Source: Thermoanaerobaculia bacterium (GTDB lineage: Bacteria; Acidobacteriota; Thermoanaerobaculia; UBA5066; DATFVB01). From it: DNA of 37,228 bases. The stretch covers positions 1 through 37,228 of the forward strand of contig DASTIQ010000175.1 in NCBI GenBank assembly GCA_035717485.1, written 5' to 3'. Of the stretch, positions 15,482-23,165 are shown piece after piece. The notes under the pieces are model-generated. The model had not been told where the DNA came from. It searched no databases and worked only from the letters and a program-made list of their open reading frames with translations. A program made the translations under genes and the position numbers. Within the stretch, counting starts at the first letter, position 1. Each line of letters opens with the position of its first letter.

Positions 15482-15659
15482 CCGACGATTGTGCCACGCG
15501 GCTGCGCCTCGGCAACCCGCTTTCATACGGTCCGAGAATCGGGGCGGGAGGGGCGATGGAACGCCGCGTGCTCGGATCCCCGCGGTCGCTCCGAAGGGGC
15601 GTGGCGGCGCCCGCGCGGTACGACGCGGCCGGTCCCGCGTCAATCGCCGAGCGGGAGGC

Positions 15660-16121
15660 TCATTCCGCCGCGGCGAGCACTTCCTCGGCGTGGTTCTCGG
15701 GCTTGACCCTCGGCCAGACCGCCGCGATCTTTCCCTTCGAGTCGATCAGGTACGTGACGCGGTTCGTTCCCATGAATTTCCGGCCGTAGAGGCTCTTCTC
15801 TCCCCAGACGCCGTAAGCCTGCACGATCTTCTTCTCCGGATCGGCGAGCAGGCGAAACGGGAGCGAGAACTTTTCGGCGAACTTCCTGTGCGATTTCTCG
15901 TCCTGCGCCGAAACGCCCAGGACTTCGATCTTGCGGCGCCGGAACGCGCTCCACCCGTCGCGGAACGAGCACGCCTCTTTCGTGCACCCCGGCGTGTCGT
16001 CCTTCGGGTAGAAGTAGAGGACGACCTTCTTTCCGCGAAAATCGGAGAGCTTCACGGGCTCGCCCTCCTGGTCCACGGTCTTGAAATCCGGAGCCTTGTC
16101 GCCGACCTCGAGAAGCGCCAT
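15660..16121 (-). CDS. bcp: Thioredoxin-dependent peroxiredoxin, Bcp/PrxQ type
   Basis: This 153-residue cytosolic thiol peroxidase reduces hydrogen peroxide and alkyl hydroperoxides with thioredoxin. The peroxidatic Cys46 and resolving Cys51 sit in [15 protein letters not shown], the CX4C spacing of the PrxQ subgroup. [13 protein letters not shown] and the C-terminal thioredoxin-fold strands ([13 protein letters not shown]) are complete. The ATG at 16121 follows GGAGG, and TAAGAT lies 17 bases upstream, leaving a leader of about ten bases. Open frame continues far upstream, but that part is an antisense shadow. It is divergent from the gene at 16182 and probably shares stress regulation with msrA. 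Confidence 0.93.
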   Translation of the reverse strand: MALLEVGDKAPDFKTVDQEGEPVKLSDFRGKKVVLYFYPKDDTPGCTKEACSFRDGWSAFRRRKIEVLGVSAQDEKSHRKFAEKFSLPFRLLADPEKKIVQAYGVWGEKSLYGRKFMGTNRVTYLIDSKGKIAAVWPRVKPENHAEEVLAAAE

Positions 16122-16138
16122 GCGGGACCTCCGCCGCG

Positions 16139-16144
16139 ATCTTA
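16139..16144 (-). promoter_or_regulatory. -10 box of bcp
   Basis: On the minus strand TAAGAT (16144-16139) lies 17 bases before the ATG. It is 24 bases from the oppositely directed TAGCAT of the gene at 16182, making a compact divergent promoter pair. Confidence 0.45.
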
Positions 16145-16168
16145 ACCGCAACTTCAGAGCGATCGGGT

Positions 16169-16174
16169 TAGCAT
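16169..16174 (+). promoter_or_regulatory. Leaderless -10 box of the gene at 16182
   Basis: TAGCAT ends seven bases before the ATG. No Shine-Dalgarno is present. Confidence 0.5.
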
Positions 16175-16181
16175 CGCACGG

Positions 16182-16886
16182 ATGAAGAGGCGGATGGTTC
16201 TCGTCCTTCTCGGAGCCGCCGCGACCGCCTCGGGGGCGCCGGTCACGCGGGACCAGCTGGTTTCGATGGCGCGCGACAAAGTGGATCCCGGCGTCATGCG
16301 CGCCATCGTCGAGCGGGACTGCGTCGATTTCGACGTCGCCGCGGACAACGCCGCGGAATTGTCGCGCGTCGTTCCCGCCGCGGTCCTCGAAGCCGCGATC
16401 GCTTGCCGGCGTTCCGAGACCGCGCGCCCCGCCCTCTCTCCGCGCGCGGAGATTCCGGCGACGTCCGGGGCGCCCGCCGACGCTCCGCCCGCCACGGCTC
16501 CGCCCGCCACGGCTCCGCCGTCCCTGGCGTCTTCGGCGGCAGCGCCCTCGGGGGCGCCCGCCGACGCCCGGATCCGGCTGCGGGCCGTATTCATCGGGGA
16601 ATCCGGCGCGTTGCGCTGCTCGGCGTCGATCGACGGCGTCGAAGCCGCGACCTTCGTCAAGCAGGAGGAAGGAAAGTTCGGCGAGGCAGTCGAGCGGACG
16701 AAGATCGGCCGCGAAAGCGGGTACCTGCCGGTCGCGCCGGGGCGCCATCGCGTGATCTTCCGGTGCGATCCGAAGGCTCAGGCCGTCACGGTCGACGTCG
16801 ACGTACCGGCCGGCGGGAGCCGCACGATCGAGATCGGCGAGACGACGTTGCGGCACTGGAAGCTCCGCCGCATCCGCACGCCGTAG
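16182..16886 (+). CDS. Exported two-domain protein with Pro/Ala linker
   Basis: This 234-residue protein has a signal peptide (1-18). An N-terminal helical domain at about 20-78 ([33 protein letters not shown]) is followed by a low-complexity Ala/Pro/Ser linker (about 83-127). The C-terminal beta-rich domain (130-234) contains [18 protein letters not shown], which resembles PEGA-type surface domains. Two cysteines in the first domain could pair. The linker is encoded by a short tandem repeat. I know no function. It is divergent from bcp and is followed after 37 bases by another exported protein with its own leaderless promoter. Confidence 0.7.
   Translation: MKRRMVLVLLGAAATASGAPVTRDQLVSMARDKVDPGVMRAIVERDCVDFDVAADNAAELSRVVPAAVLEAAIACRRSETARPALSPRAEIPATSGAPADAPPATAPPATAPPSLASSAAAPSGAPADARIRLRAVFIGESGALRCSASIDGVEAATFVKQEEGKFGEAVERTKIGRESGYLPVAPGRHRVIFRCDPKAQAVTVDVDVPAGGSRTIEIGETTLRHWKLRRIRTP
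16486..16520 (+). repeat. Tandem 15-bp repeat encoding a PPATA linker
   Basis: GCTCCGCCCGCCACG occurs twice in tandem, with a third partial unit, inside the gene at 16182. It encodes repeated A-P-P-A-T, so copy-number slippage would stay in frame and only change linker length. Confidence 0.6.
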
Positions 16887-16910
16887 CCCTTTCGAGCGGG
16901 AGATTCCCGG

Positions 16911-16916
16911 TATATT
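16911..16916 (+). promoter_or_regulatory. Leaderless -10 box of the gene at 16924
   Basis: TATATT ends seven bases before the ATG at 16924. No Shine-Dalgarno is present. A TTG at 16915 overlaps the box and is therefore rejected as the start. Confidence 0.55.
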
Positions 16917-16923
16917 GATCGGC

Positions 16924-17700
16924 ATGGATCGCACGAAATTTCTCCCGGCTCTCCGGCGGCTCTTCGTCTTTTCCGTCGTCGTGTGGCTCTTCTTCGCGGG
17001 CGCGGCCGGCGCGAAACCTCCGTCGAACGCCGGAGGGGCGGATCTCGACCGGATCGTCCGGCTGTGGGCCGCCGCGACCGGGGGTCTCGAGCGTCTCCGC
17101 GCCCTCCGCAGCGTTCGAATGACCGGTCGGATCACGGTCGGCAGCGATCCGCCGCATCCGATCACGGTCGAAATCGCGCGTCCGGGAAAGATCCGGACCG
17201 AAGTCCGGTTTCCGGAGGGCGCCTGGGTTCAGGTGTTCGACGGGAGCCGGGGATGGACGATCTCTCCGTCCCCGACTCACCGGGAGGCGCTGCCGATGAC
17301 GCCCGAGCAGGCCGCCAGCGCTCCGGAGCAGGCCGACATCGACGGCCCGCTCGTGGATTCGGCCCGGAAGGGGATCCGGCTCGCGCTCGAAGGGAAGACG
17401 ACGGTCGGCGGCAAGGAAGCGTGGCGGATCCGGGTCACGCGTCCGGACGGCGTCGTGCGCTATCTCGACATCGACGGCACGACCTCGCTCAAAGTGCGCT
17501 GGCTCGGGGAACTCGGGGAGGGCTCGAACCGGCAGATGAACGCCTCCGTCTTCCTGGATTACCGGTCCGTCGGCGGACTTTCCTTCCCGTTCCGGATCGT
17601 CTCGGGAATCGCCGGAGGCGCCGTGAACCAGGAGATCGATTTCGACAGGATCGAGGTGAACCCGACGATTCCGGAATCCGATTTTTCCCGGCCCCGGTGA
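16924..17700 (+). CDS. LolA/LolB-fold exported protein
   Basis: This 258-residue protein has a signal peptide or N-terminal membrane helix (about 10-30, [17 protein letters not shown]). The mature domain has the alternating short strands and signature phrases of the lipoprotein-localisation fold: [40 protein letters not shown], and the late strand [17 protein letters not shown]. In LolA this half-barrel carries lipoprotein acyl chains across the periplasm. Many paralogues of unknown ligand occur in Acidobacteriota, so this need not be the housekeeping LolA. Only seven bases separate its stop from the convergent methyltransferase. Confidence 0.72.
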   Translation: MDRTKFLPALRRLFVFSVVVWLFFAGAAGAKPPSNAGGADLDRIVRLWAAATGGLERLRALRSVRMTGRITVGSDPPHPITVEIARPGKIRTEVRFPEGAWVQVFDGSRGWTISPSPTHREALPMTPEQAASAPEQADIDGPLVDSARKGIRLALEGKTTVGGKEAWRIRVTRPDGVVRYLDIDGTTSLKVRWLGELGEGSNRQMNASVFLDYRSVGGLSFPFRIVSGIAGGAVNQEIDFDRIEVNPTIPESDFSRPR

Positions 17701-17707
17701 CGCCCGG

Positions 17708-18430
17708 TCACCGCTTGCGGGCGACGAGGCGGAAGAGGACGAGGAGCTCTTCGTCGTCGGCGACCACCGCCCGGGCGATCTCGTCGCTGCGGTCGGTCGC
17801 CGCGCGGTCCAGCACGTATTCCTGCAGGAGACGCCGGCTCCCGGGGAGCGCGTCGGCGGCGACAACTTCGACGAGGCCGGTCCGCTCCCACTCGTTCTTC
17901 CACCATTCGACCGAATGGACGAACGACCAGTGCTCTCCGAACGTCTCGCGCAGGAACCCGGGCGCGGCGTCCGGCGATTCGATCTCGCGCGTGAACCCGA
18001 TGTCCGCGATCGCGAGGTGGCCGCCGGGACGGACGAATCCGGCGAGGTAGGGCAGGAACCGGTCGTCGGTGCCGTAATAGAGATACGAGTCGATCGCGAT
18101 CGCGGCGTCGAAGTATTGCTCGGCGAAGGGAAGGTCTCGCGCGTCGGCGCGGAGGGGGAAGACGAGCGCTTCGCAGGCCGCCCCGCGGATCGCCTCGAGA
18201 TTTTCGGACGGCGAAACGTCCCGGTCGACCGCCCAGACCGAGACGCCGAGTTCCCGGGCGAACCAGATCGAGCTCACCGCCCGTCCGCAGCCGAGATCGA
18301 GGATCCGCATTCCCGGCGAGAGCGGCATGGCGTCGGCGAGGCTCGCCGCCTGGACGATCGGATTCTGGCCGTCGGAGAGGCGCCGGATGCGCTCGTCGCT
18401 CAGGCCGGCCGACGCCGGAGAATCGCTCAA
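17708..18430 (-). CDS. SAM-dependent methyltransferase coupled to a glycosyltransferase
   Basis: This 240-residue class I methyltransferase has motif I at MRILDLGCGRAVSSIWFA (about residues 42-59), an acidic strand 2 end (VWAVDRDVSPSENL), motif II at DAAIAIDSYLYYG, and post-III VRPGGHLAIADIGF. The start is a TTG that overlaps the stop of the upstream glycosyltransferase (TTGA); no ATG or GTG gives the complete domain. Coupling suggests the two modify the same molecule, perhaps a glycan or glycolipid, but neither substrate is identifiable. Frame continuation further upstream is antisense-like and rejected. Confidence 0.82.
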   Translation of the reverse strand: MSDSPASAGLSDERIRRLSDGQNPIVQAASLADAMPLSPGMRILDLGCGRAVSSIWFARELGVSVWAVDRDVSPSENLEAIRGAACEALVFPLRADARDLPFAEQYFDAAIAIDSYLYYGTDDRFLPYLAGFVRPGGHLAIADIGFTREIESPDAAPGFLRETFGEHWSFVHSVEWWKNEWERTGLVEVVAADALPGSRRLLQEYVLDRAATDRSDEIARAVVADDEELLVLFRLVARKR

Positions 18431-19530
18431 CGTCCGGCGGCCCTTCGCGCGCGCGCGGGCGCCTCCCGCGCGATCCGGAGGTAGAGCTTCTCGTAGTTGG
18501 CCGCCATCCGCCGGTAGCCGAAGCGTTCCCGGGCGCGGTCGCGGCATCGGCGCCGGTCGAACGCCTCCGTTCGGCCGGCCGCGGCGACGAGATCGTCGAT
18601 CGTCGCTCCGAGCCAGCCGGTCACGCCCTCCTCGACGAGCTCCGGGAGAGCTCCGCGCGGCGTCGCGATCACGGGCGTGCCCGCGGCCATCGCTTCGGCG
18701 GCGACGAGCCCGAAGGGCTCCTCCCATTCGATCGGAAACAGGAACGCCCGCGCCCGGCTCATGAGATCGAGCACTTCGCGGTTCGGGAGCCGCGGATGGT
18801 GAACGACACGCGACCCGTCGACGTGAGGCGCGATCTCGGACTCGTAGTAGCGGCGGCTCTCCGGGAGATACGGGGAAACGTCGCCGACGATGACGAGCGG
18901 GAGCCCCGAGCGCCGGGCGATCTCGATCGCCGCCGCGGCCCCCTTCGACGGAACGAGTCTGCCGACCGTCAGCAGGAAGCCGCCGGGCGAGCGGCCGAAC
19001 GGCACCCGGTCCACGTCGATTCCGTTGGCGACGACCGGCAGGCCCGGGTCGAGGGCGTCCGCCTGCGCCCGGGAAACGCAGGCGAACCGCAGCCGCGGGA
19101 ACCGCTCGCGGTAATACTCGTAAACGGACTTTTCCATGTAGTCGAAGGTGAGAAGCGTGGGGCACGGGGCGGTGGCCGAGAAGTACGGCGCGGGCGTCGG
19201 CCAGTGGGCGTGGATGACGTCGAAATCCCCGGAGTTCCCGTACGCCTCGAAGACGTTTCGTACGTCGAGCTCGCGTTCGAGATAGAGGTTCGACGACGGG
19301 TCGTCCTGCGCCGCCCGCGGCAGTACCGAGCGCAGCTCCGCGTCGGTCCGGGAATCTCCCGAGGCGAAGAGGGTCACGCGGTGGCCTCGCTCGCGCAATC
19401 CGCGCGTCAGATTCGCGATGACGAGCTCGGTGCCTCCGGTCGATCGGGGCGGAACCCGGAACGCGACTCCGGCGATCTGCGCGATCCGGAGGGGCTCGCT
19501 TCGCTCGAACGGGATCCAGGACGCGTCCAT
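18427..19530 (-). CDS. Glycosyltransferase family 4
   Basis: This 367-residue cytosolic or membrane-associated glycosyltransferase of the GT-B fold transfers a sugar from a nucleotide donor with retention. The N-terminal acceptor domain opens with LRIAQIAGVAFRVPPRSTGGTELVIANL and contains DFDVIHAHWP. The C-terminal donor domain has LLTVGRLVPSKG and the retaining EX7E motif in EEPFGLVAAE, followed by MAAGTPVIATPRGALPEL. I chose the ATG at 19530; longer frames run into the divergent SDR gene. No clear Shine-Dalgarno or TANNNT box precedes it, only the palindrome GCAAATTTGC. It overlaps the methyltransferase start by four bases. Confidence 0.9.
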   Translation of the reverse strand: MDASWIPFERSEPLRIAQIAGVAFRVPPRSTGGTELVIANLTRGLRERGHRVTLFASGDSRTDAELRSVLPRAAQDDPSSNLYLERELDVRNVFEAYGNSGDFDVIHAHWPTPAPYFSATAPCPTLLTFDYMEKSVYEYYRERFPRLRFACVSRAQADALDPGLPVVANGIDVDRVPFGRSPGGFLLTVGRLVPSKGAAAAIEIARRSGLPLVIVGDVSPYLPESRRYYESEIAPHVDGSRVVHHPRLPNREVLDLMSRARAFLFPIEWEEPFGLVAAEAMAAGTPVIATPRGALPELVEEGVTGWLGATIDDLVAAAGRTEAFDRRRCRDRARERFGYRRMAANYEKLYLRIAREAPARARRAAGR

Positions 19531-19536
19531 CGGAAG

Positions 19537-19546
19537 GCAAATTTGC
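19537..19546. promoter_or_regulatory. 10-bp palindrome between the glycosyltransferase and SDR genes
   Basis: GCAAATTTGC is a perfect dyad, and AT-rich for this DNA. It lies seven bases upstream of the glycosyltransferase ATG in a 58-bp divergent gap. It may be an operator or part of the promoter. Confidence 0.4.
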
Positions 19547-19588
19547 AAGAAACGTTCCCCCGACGGAGGATTCGGGCGGGGAGGCCGG

Positions 19589-20278
19589 ATGGCACGCACG
19601 GCGCTCGTGACGGGCGGAAACCGCGGGATCGGATTCGAGGTCTGCCGGGAGCTCGCGCGAGCCGGCCTGACGGTCGTCCTCGCCGCGCGCGATCGCGAGG
19701 CCGGAGAGGCGGCGGCCGCGAAGATCCGGAAAGAGGGGACGGACGTGCGTTTCGAGATGATGGACGTCTCGAGGGACGCCTCCGTCGAGTCCGGCGCCCG
19801 CCGGCTCTCGGCGGCCGGCCTCGCCGTCGACGTTCTCGTCAACAATGCCGCCATCTATCCCGGCGACCGGCTGCTCGACGCCCGCCGCGACGCGGTGCGC
19901 GAGACGATGGAGATCAACTTCTTCGGCGCGGTGCGGACGTGCCGTGCATTCGTGCCGGGAATGATCGCGCGGCGATACGGAAGAGTGGTGAACGTTTCCT
20001 CGGGCTCGGGCTCGTTCGCGGAAGGTCTCCCCGGGCCGCCCGCCTACGCCCTTTCGAAGGCCGCGCTGAACGCGCTGACCGTGAAGCTCGCGGCGGAGGT
20101 TTCGGGAGACGTCAAGGTGAACGCGGTGTGTCCGGGGTGGGTCCGAACGCGCATGGGAGGACGGAACGCGTCCCGCTCGGTCGAGGAAGGCGCCGAGACG
20201 ATCGTCTGGCTCGCGACGCTGCCGGCGCGGGGCCCGAACGGAGGGTTCTTCCGCGACCGGAAGCCGATCCGCTGGTGA
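19589..20278 (+). CDS. Short-chain dehydrogenase/reductase (carbonyl-reductase-like)
   Basis: This 229-residue cytosolic NAD(P)H-dependent oxidoreductase has the cofactor motif TGGNRGIG (residues 8-15), followed by VVLAARDREAG. The AARD stretch, with Arg34 at the end of strand 2, favours NADPH. The NNAAI motif is at 85-89 and the catalytic set is Asn110, Ser138, Tyr153 and Lys157 (YALSK). The sequence style is that of the CBR1/neomenthol-dehydrogenase branch, which reduces carbonyls; the true substrate is unknown. The ATG has GGGGAGG six bases upstream. Confidence 0.9.
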   Translation: MARTALVTGGNRGIGFEVCRELARAGLTVVLAARDREAGEAAAAKIRKEGTDVRFEMMDVSRDASVESGARRLSAAGLAVDVLVNNAAIYPGDRLLDARRDAVRETMEINFFGAVRTCRAFVPGMIARRYGRVVNVSSGSGSFAEGLPGPPAYALSKAALNALTVKLAAEVSGDVKVNAVCPGWVRTRMGGRNASRSVEEGAETIVWLATLPARGPNGGFFRDRKPIRW

Positions 20279-20378
20279 GGTCGCGCCGCCGGGCTCGCTC
20301 GAGCGCGCCGGGTCCTGTCACGATTTTGCCGAGAACCGGGACCGCCCTTCCTTCGTAGCTCTCCGCCAGGAGGTGCTC

Positions 20379-22259
20379 ATGGACCGAATCTGGACGCGGC
20401 TGCTGCTCTGTTTTGCGATCGGCGGCGCGCCCCTACGCGGCTTCGGCGCCGAACCGCCGCGATCGTGCGCGGGGCCGCAGTTCCGCGGCGGCGGCGCGCA
20501 CGAAGCGGTCTACTGCGGCGATCCGGTGCGGAGGGTGGCGGGCGCGCTCTGGCGATTCCGGTCGGGCGGGGCGATCGAATCGAGCCCCGCGGCCGCTGGC
20601 GATTTCGTGTATTTCGGGAGCGAGGACGGCTTTCTCCACGCGGTGGCTCTCTCGACCGGGCGCGAGATCTGGCGGTTCGACGCGGGCGGGGCCGTGGACG
20701 GATCTCCCGCGGTCGACGCGGGCTCCGTGTACGCGACGAGCCGCAACCGCCGGGTCTTCGCGCTCGACCGCGCGACGGGCCGGCAGAAGTGGAGCGTCTC
20801 GTTCGGCGACGATCTTCCCTTCGCGTGGGGATACGACGTGTTCCTGTCGTCCCCCGTGGTCGACGGGCCCTCGCTCTACGTCGGAGCCGGCGACGGAGGC
20901 GTGTACCGTCTGTCCGCGGCCGACGGCGAGGTGATCTGGAAATTCCTCACGGGAGGCCGCGTGCGGTCGTCTCCCGCGCTCGCCGGCGGCGTCGTGTACG
21001 CCGGCAGCTTCGACGGCGTCTTCTACGCGATCGACGCGCGTTCGGGGAAGCTCCGATGGAAATACGCGACCGAAGGCGCCGCGATCGACTGCGCGAAGTG
21101 GGGCTTCGACCGGCGGTCGATCAATTCGTCGGCCGCGGTTGCCGACGGCGTCGTCACGTTCGGCTCCCGCGACGCCCACCAGTATGCGCTCGACGCCGCG
21201 ACGGGAAGATTCCTCTGGAAGATCGCGCACCCCGTCGCGCTCTCGGCGGACCACGCGGAGCTCGCCTGGTGCGAGGGCTCTCCGGCGATCGCGGACGGCG
21301 TCTCGTACGTCGGGAGCTCGGACGGCCACTTCGTCGACGCGGTCGAGCTCCGGACCGGACGGGAGCTCTGGAGGCGATCGACCCCCGGGCGGGTGATCGG
21401 CTCGCCGGCGATTTCGGGCGATCTCCTGGTTTGCGGGGGAGAAGACGCGACGGTGTTCGCCCTCGACCGGAAGGAGGGGAACCCCGTCTGGAGCTTCCGG
21501 ACGGGAGGGCGCGTCTACTCTTCGCCCGCGGTCGCCCGCTCGACGGTCCTCGTCGGATGCGCGGACGGCTCGATGTACGCGCTCTCGGACGCGCGGCCGG
21601 GCGCGGGGTTCGTTCCGCGGCGGGCGGTCTACTGGGACGAGAAGCTCTCGGGATGGTTCTCGGGGGCCGCCGCGATCCGCGACTACCTGGCGAGCGAGGG
21701 ATACGAGCTCCTCGACGCCGCGGCGCTGCCCCGCTTCCTCGAAAACCGCATCGAGGACGGCGTTCCGTCGGTCGTCGTCTTCGCGTCGGACGAGCCGCCC
21801 TCGTCGCTGACCGAAACGGCGGGCGACACGCCGCCGCTGGTCCGCCGCTATCTCGAAGCGGGCGGACGCGCGGTCTGGGTCGGGTTCCCTCCGTTCGCGC
21901 TGAAGTTCGACGAGTCGACCGGCAAGCGCACGGGTCTCGACGCCGCCCGGGGACTCCGGATCCTCGGCGTCGGACGGAGCGCGTTTTCCTCGGAGGACGC
22001 CGAAGACCGGGGAGCCACCCCGACGGCCGAAGGGCTCTCCCGGGGCCTGCCGAGGAGCTGGATGGGCTCCTTCCCGGTGTCTCCGGCCGACGTGGGCACG
22101 GTCCTCGCGCGCGACCGGGACGGGCTCGCCAACGCCTGGGCGAAGCCCTTCGGCAGGGGGGAATTCGTCCGCGTCTGGGGCCTGCGCTCGCCGATGACCG
22201 ATCTCGAAGCGCTGAGGCGGATCGCCGAGCACGGATTCGAACGGGAGGGCGCCCGATGA
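20379..22259 (+). CDS. Exported PQQ-like eight-bladed beta-propeller with C-terminal alpha/beta domain
   Basis: This 626-residue protein has a signal peptide (about 1-25). Eight consecutive propeller units follow (about 48-408), each of the form SSPA...VYVGS.DG.VYALD..TG...W, as in BamB and PQQ-enzyme propellers. None of the quinoprotein dehydrogenase catalytic residues is evident. Residues 409-626 form a second domain (AVYWDEKLSGWFSGAAAIRD, SVVVFASDEPP, YLEAGGRAVWVGFPP) with a class I glutamine-amidotransferase-like or ThuA-like flavour but no obvious nucleophile. The ATG follows AGGAGG by five bases; the GTG at 20373 overlaps that site. The function is unknown; a ligand-binding or scaffolding role on the cell surface is inferred. 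Confidence 0.82.
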   Translation: MDRIWTRLLLCFAIGGAPLRGFGAEPPRSCAGPQFRGGGAHEAVYCGDPVRRVAGALWRFRSGGAIESSPAAAGDFVYFGSEDGFLHAVALSTGREIWRFDAGGAVDGSPAVDAGSVYATSRNRRVFALDRATGRQKWSVSFGDDLPFAWGYDVFLSSPVVDGPSLYVGAGDGGVYRLSAADGEVIWKFLTGGRVRSSPALAGGVVYAGSFDGVFYAIDARSGKLRWKYATEGAAIDCAKWGFDRRSINSSAAVADGVVTFGSRDAHQYALDAATGRFLWKIAHPVALSADHAELAWCEGSPAIADGVSYVGSSDGHFVDAVELRTGRELWRRSTPGRVIGSPAISGDLLVCGGEDATVFALDRKEGNPVWSFRTGGRVYSSPAVARSTVLVGCADGSMYALSDARPGAGFVPRRAVYWDEKLSGWFSGAAAIRDYLASEGYELLDAAALPRFLENRIEDGVPSVVVFASDEPPSSLTETAGDTPPLVRRYLEAGGRAVWVGFPPFALKFDESTGKRTGLDAARGLRILGVGRSAFSSEDAEDRGATPTAEGLSRGLPRSWMGSFPVSPADVGTVLARDRDGLANAWAKPFGRGEFVRVWGLRSPMTDLEALRRIAEHGFEREGAR

Positions 22260-22396
22260 AGCGGCCGTGGGGCGGGCGCCCGAGGATTCGAAAAGCGGAG
22301 ACGGGATCTCTGCCCCGGATTCATTCCGGGCACCGGGCGACCGCCGGTTCGCTCGGGACTCGGTCCCGCGCACTCACCGCCGGGAGCGTTCCGGAC

Positions 22397-22402
22397 TAGG
22401 AT
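22397..22402 (+). promoter_or_regulatory. Leaderless -10 box of aat
   Basis: TAGGAT ends seven bases before the ATG at 22410. No Shine-Dalgarno and no recognisable -35 are present. Confidence 0.5.
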
Positions 22403-22409
22403 TTTCCGG

Positions 22410-23165
22410 ATGCCCGTCTTCCGGCTCGACGACCGTCTCGTTTTCCCGCCGCCGTCGCTCGCCGAGGACGGGCTCCTCGCCGTCGGCGGCGATCTCCGCC
22501 CGGATCGGCTCCTCCTCGCGTATTCCTCGGGGATCTTTCCCTGGTACGACGAGGGGCAGCCGATCCTCTGGCATTCGCCCGACCCCCGAATGGTGCTCGA
22601 GGCGGAGGAGCTCCACGTGCCGAGGAGCCTCGAGAAGCGAATGCGGAGGGCACCGTTCCGGCTGACGATGGACACGGCCTTCCGGGAGGTGATGGACGGG
22701 TGCGCGTCGGCGCCCCGGCCGGAGGGGCCGGGAACCTGGATCACGCCGGAGATGCTCGAGGCCTACGTCGAGCTCCACCGCCGGGGTTTCGCGCATTCGG
22801 TCGAGGCGTGGAGCGGCGAGACGCTCGCCGGCGGGCTCTACGGCGTCTCGCTCGGCGCCGCGTACTTCGGCGAATCGATGTTCGCCCGCCTTCCGGACGC
22901 TTCGAAGATCGCCTTCGTCGCCCTCGTGCGCCAGCTCGCCCGCTGGGAGATCACGCTCATCGACTGCCAGGTGTACACGGAGCACCTCGACCGGTTCGGC
23001 GCGGCGGAATGGCCGCGGGAACGGTACCTGAACGCGCTCGCGGCCGCGCTCGCGAAGCCGACCCGTCGGGGGAAGTGGGAGTTCGAGGAGCGGGAAGAGA
23101 GGGAGCGGCGCGTCAGGCCGGCGCCGCCGAGAACGTCAGGGCGTCTCCCGCGACACCGATCGTGA
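22410..23165 (+). CDS. aat: Leucyl/phenylalanyl-tRNA--protein transferase
   Basis: The enzyme adds Leu or Phe from aminoacyl-tRNA to proteins with an N-terminal Lys or Arg, creating a primary N-degron for ClpS-ClpAP. This 251-residue protein is slightly longer than the usual 230-240, owing to an Arg/Glu/Pro-rich tail of about 25 residues. Family landmarks are GIFPWYDEGQPILWHSPDPR (residues 41-60), TWITPEMLEAY, GGLYGVSLGAAYFGESMF and LIDCQVYTEHL. The tail overlaps the convergent clpA by 53 bases. The gene appears leaderless. Confidence 0.95.
   Translation: MPVFRLDDRLVFPPPSLAEDGLLAVGGDLRPDRLLLAYSSGIFPWYDEGQPILWHSPDPRMVLEAEELHVPRSLEKRMRRAPFRLTMDTAFREVMDGCASAPRPEGPGTWITPEMLEAYVELHRRGFAHSVEAWSGETLAGGLYGVSLGAAYFGESMFARLPDASKIAFVALVRQLARWEITLIDCQVYTEHLDRFGAAEWPRERYLNALAAALAKPTRRGKWEFEEREERERRVRPAPPRTSGRLPRHRS

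Noticed and set aside
22256-22399. 47-codon ORF overlapping the propeller-gene stop (ATGA)
   Set aside because: The peptide is Arg-rich and basic, has no domain, and overlaps the aat promoter; it is probably chance.
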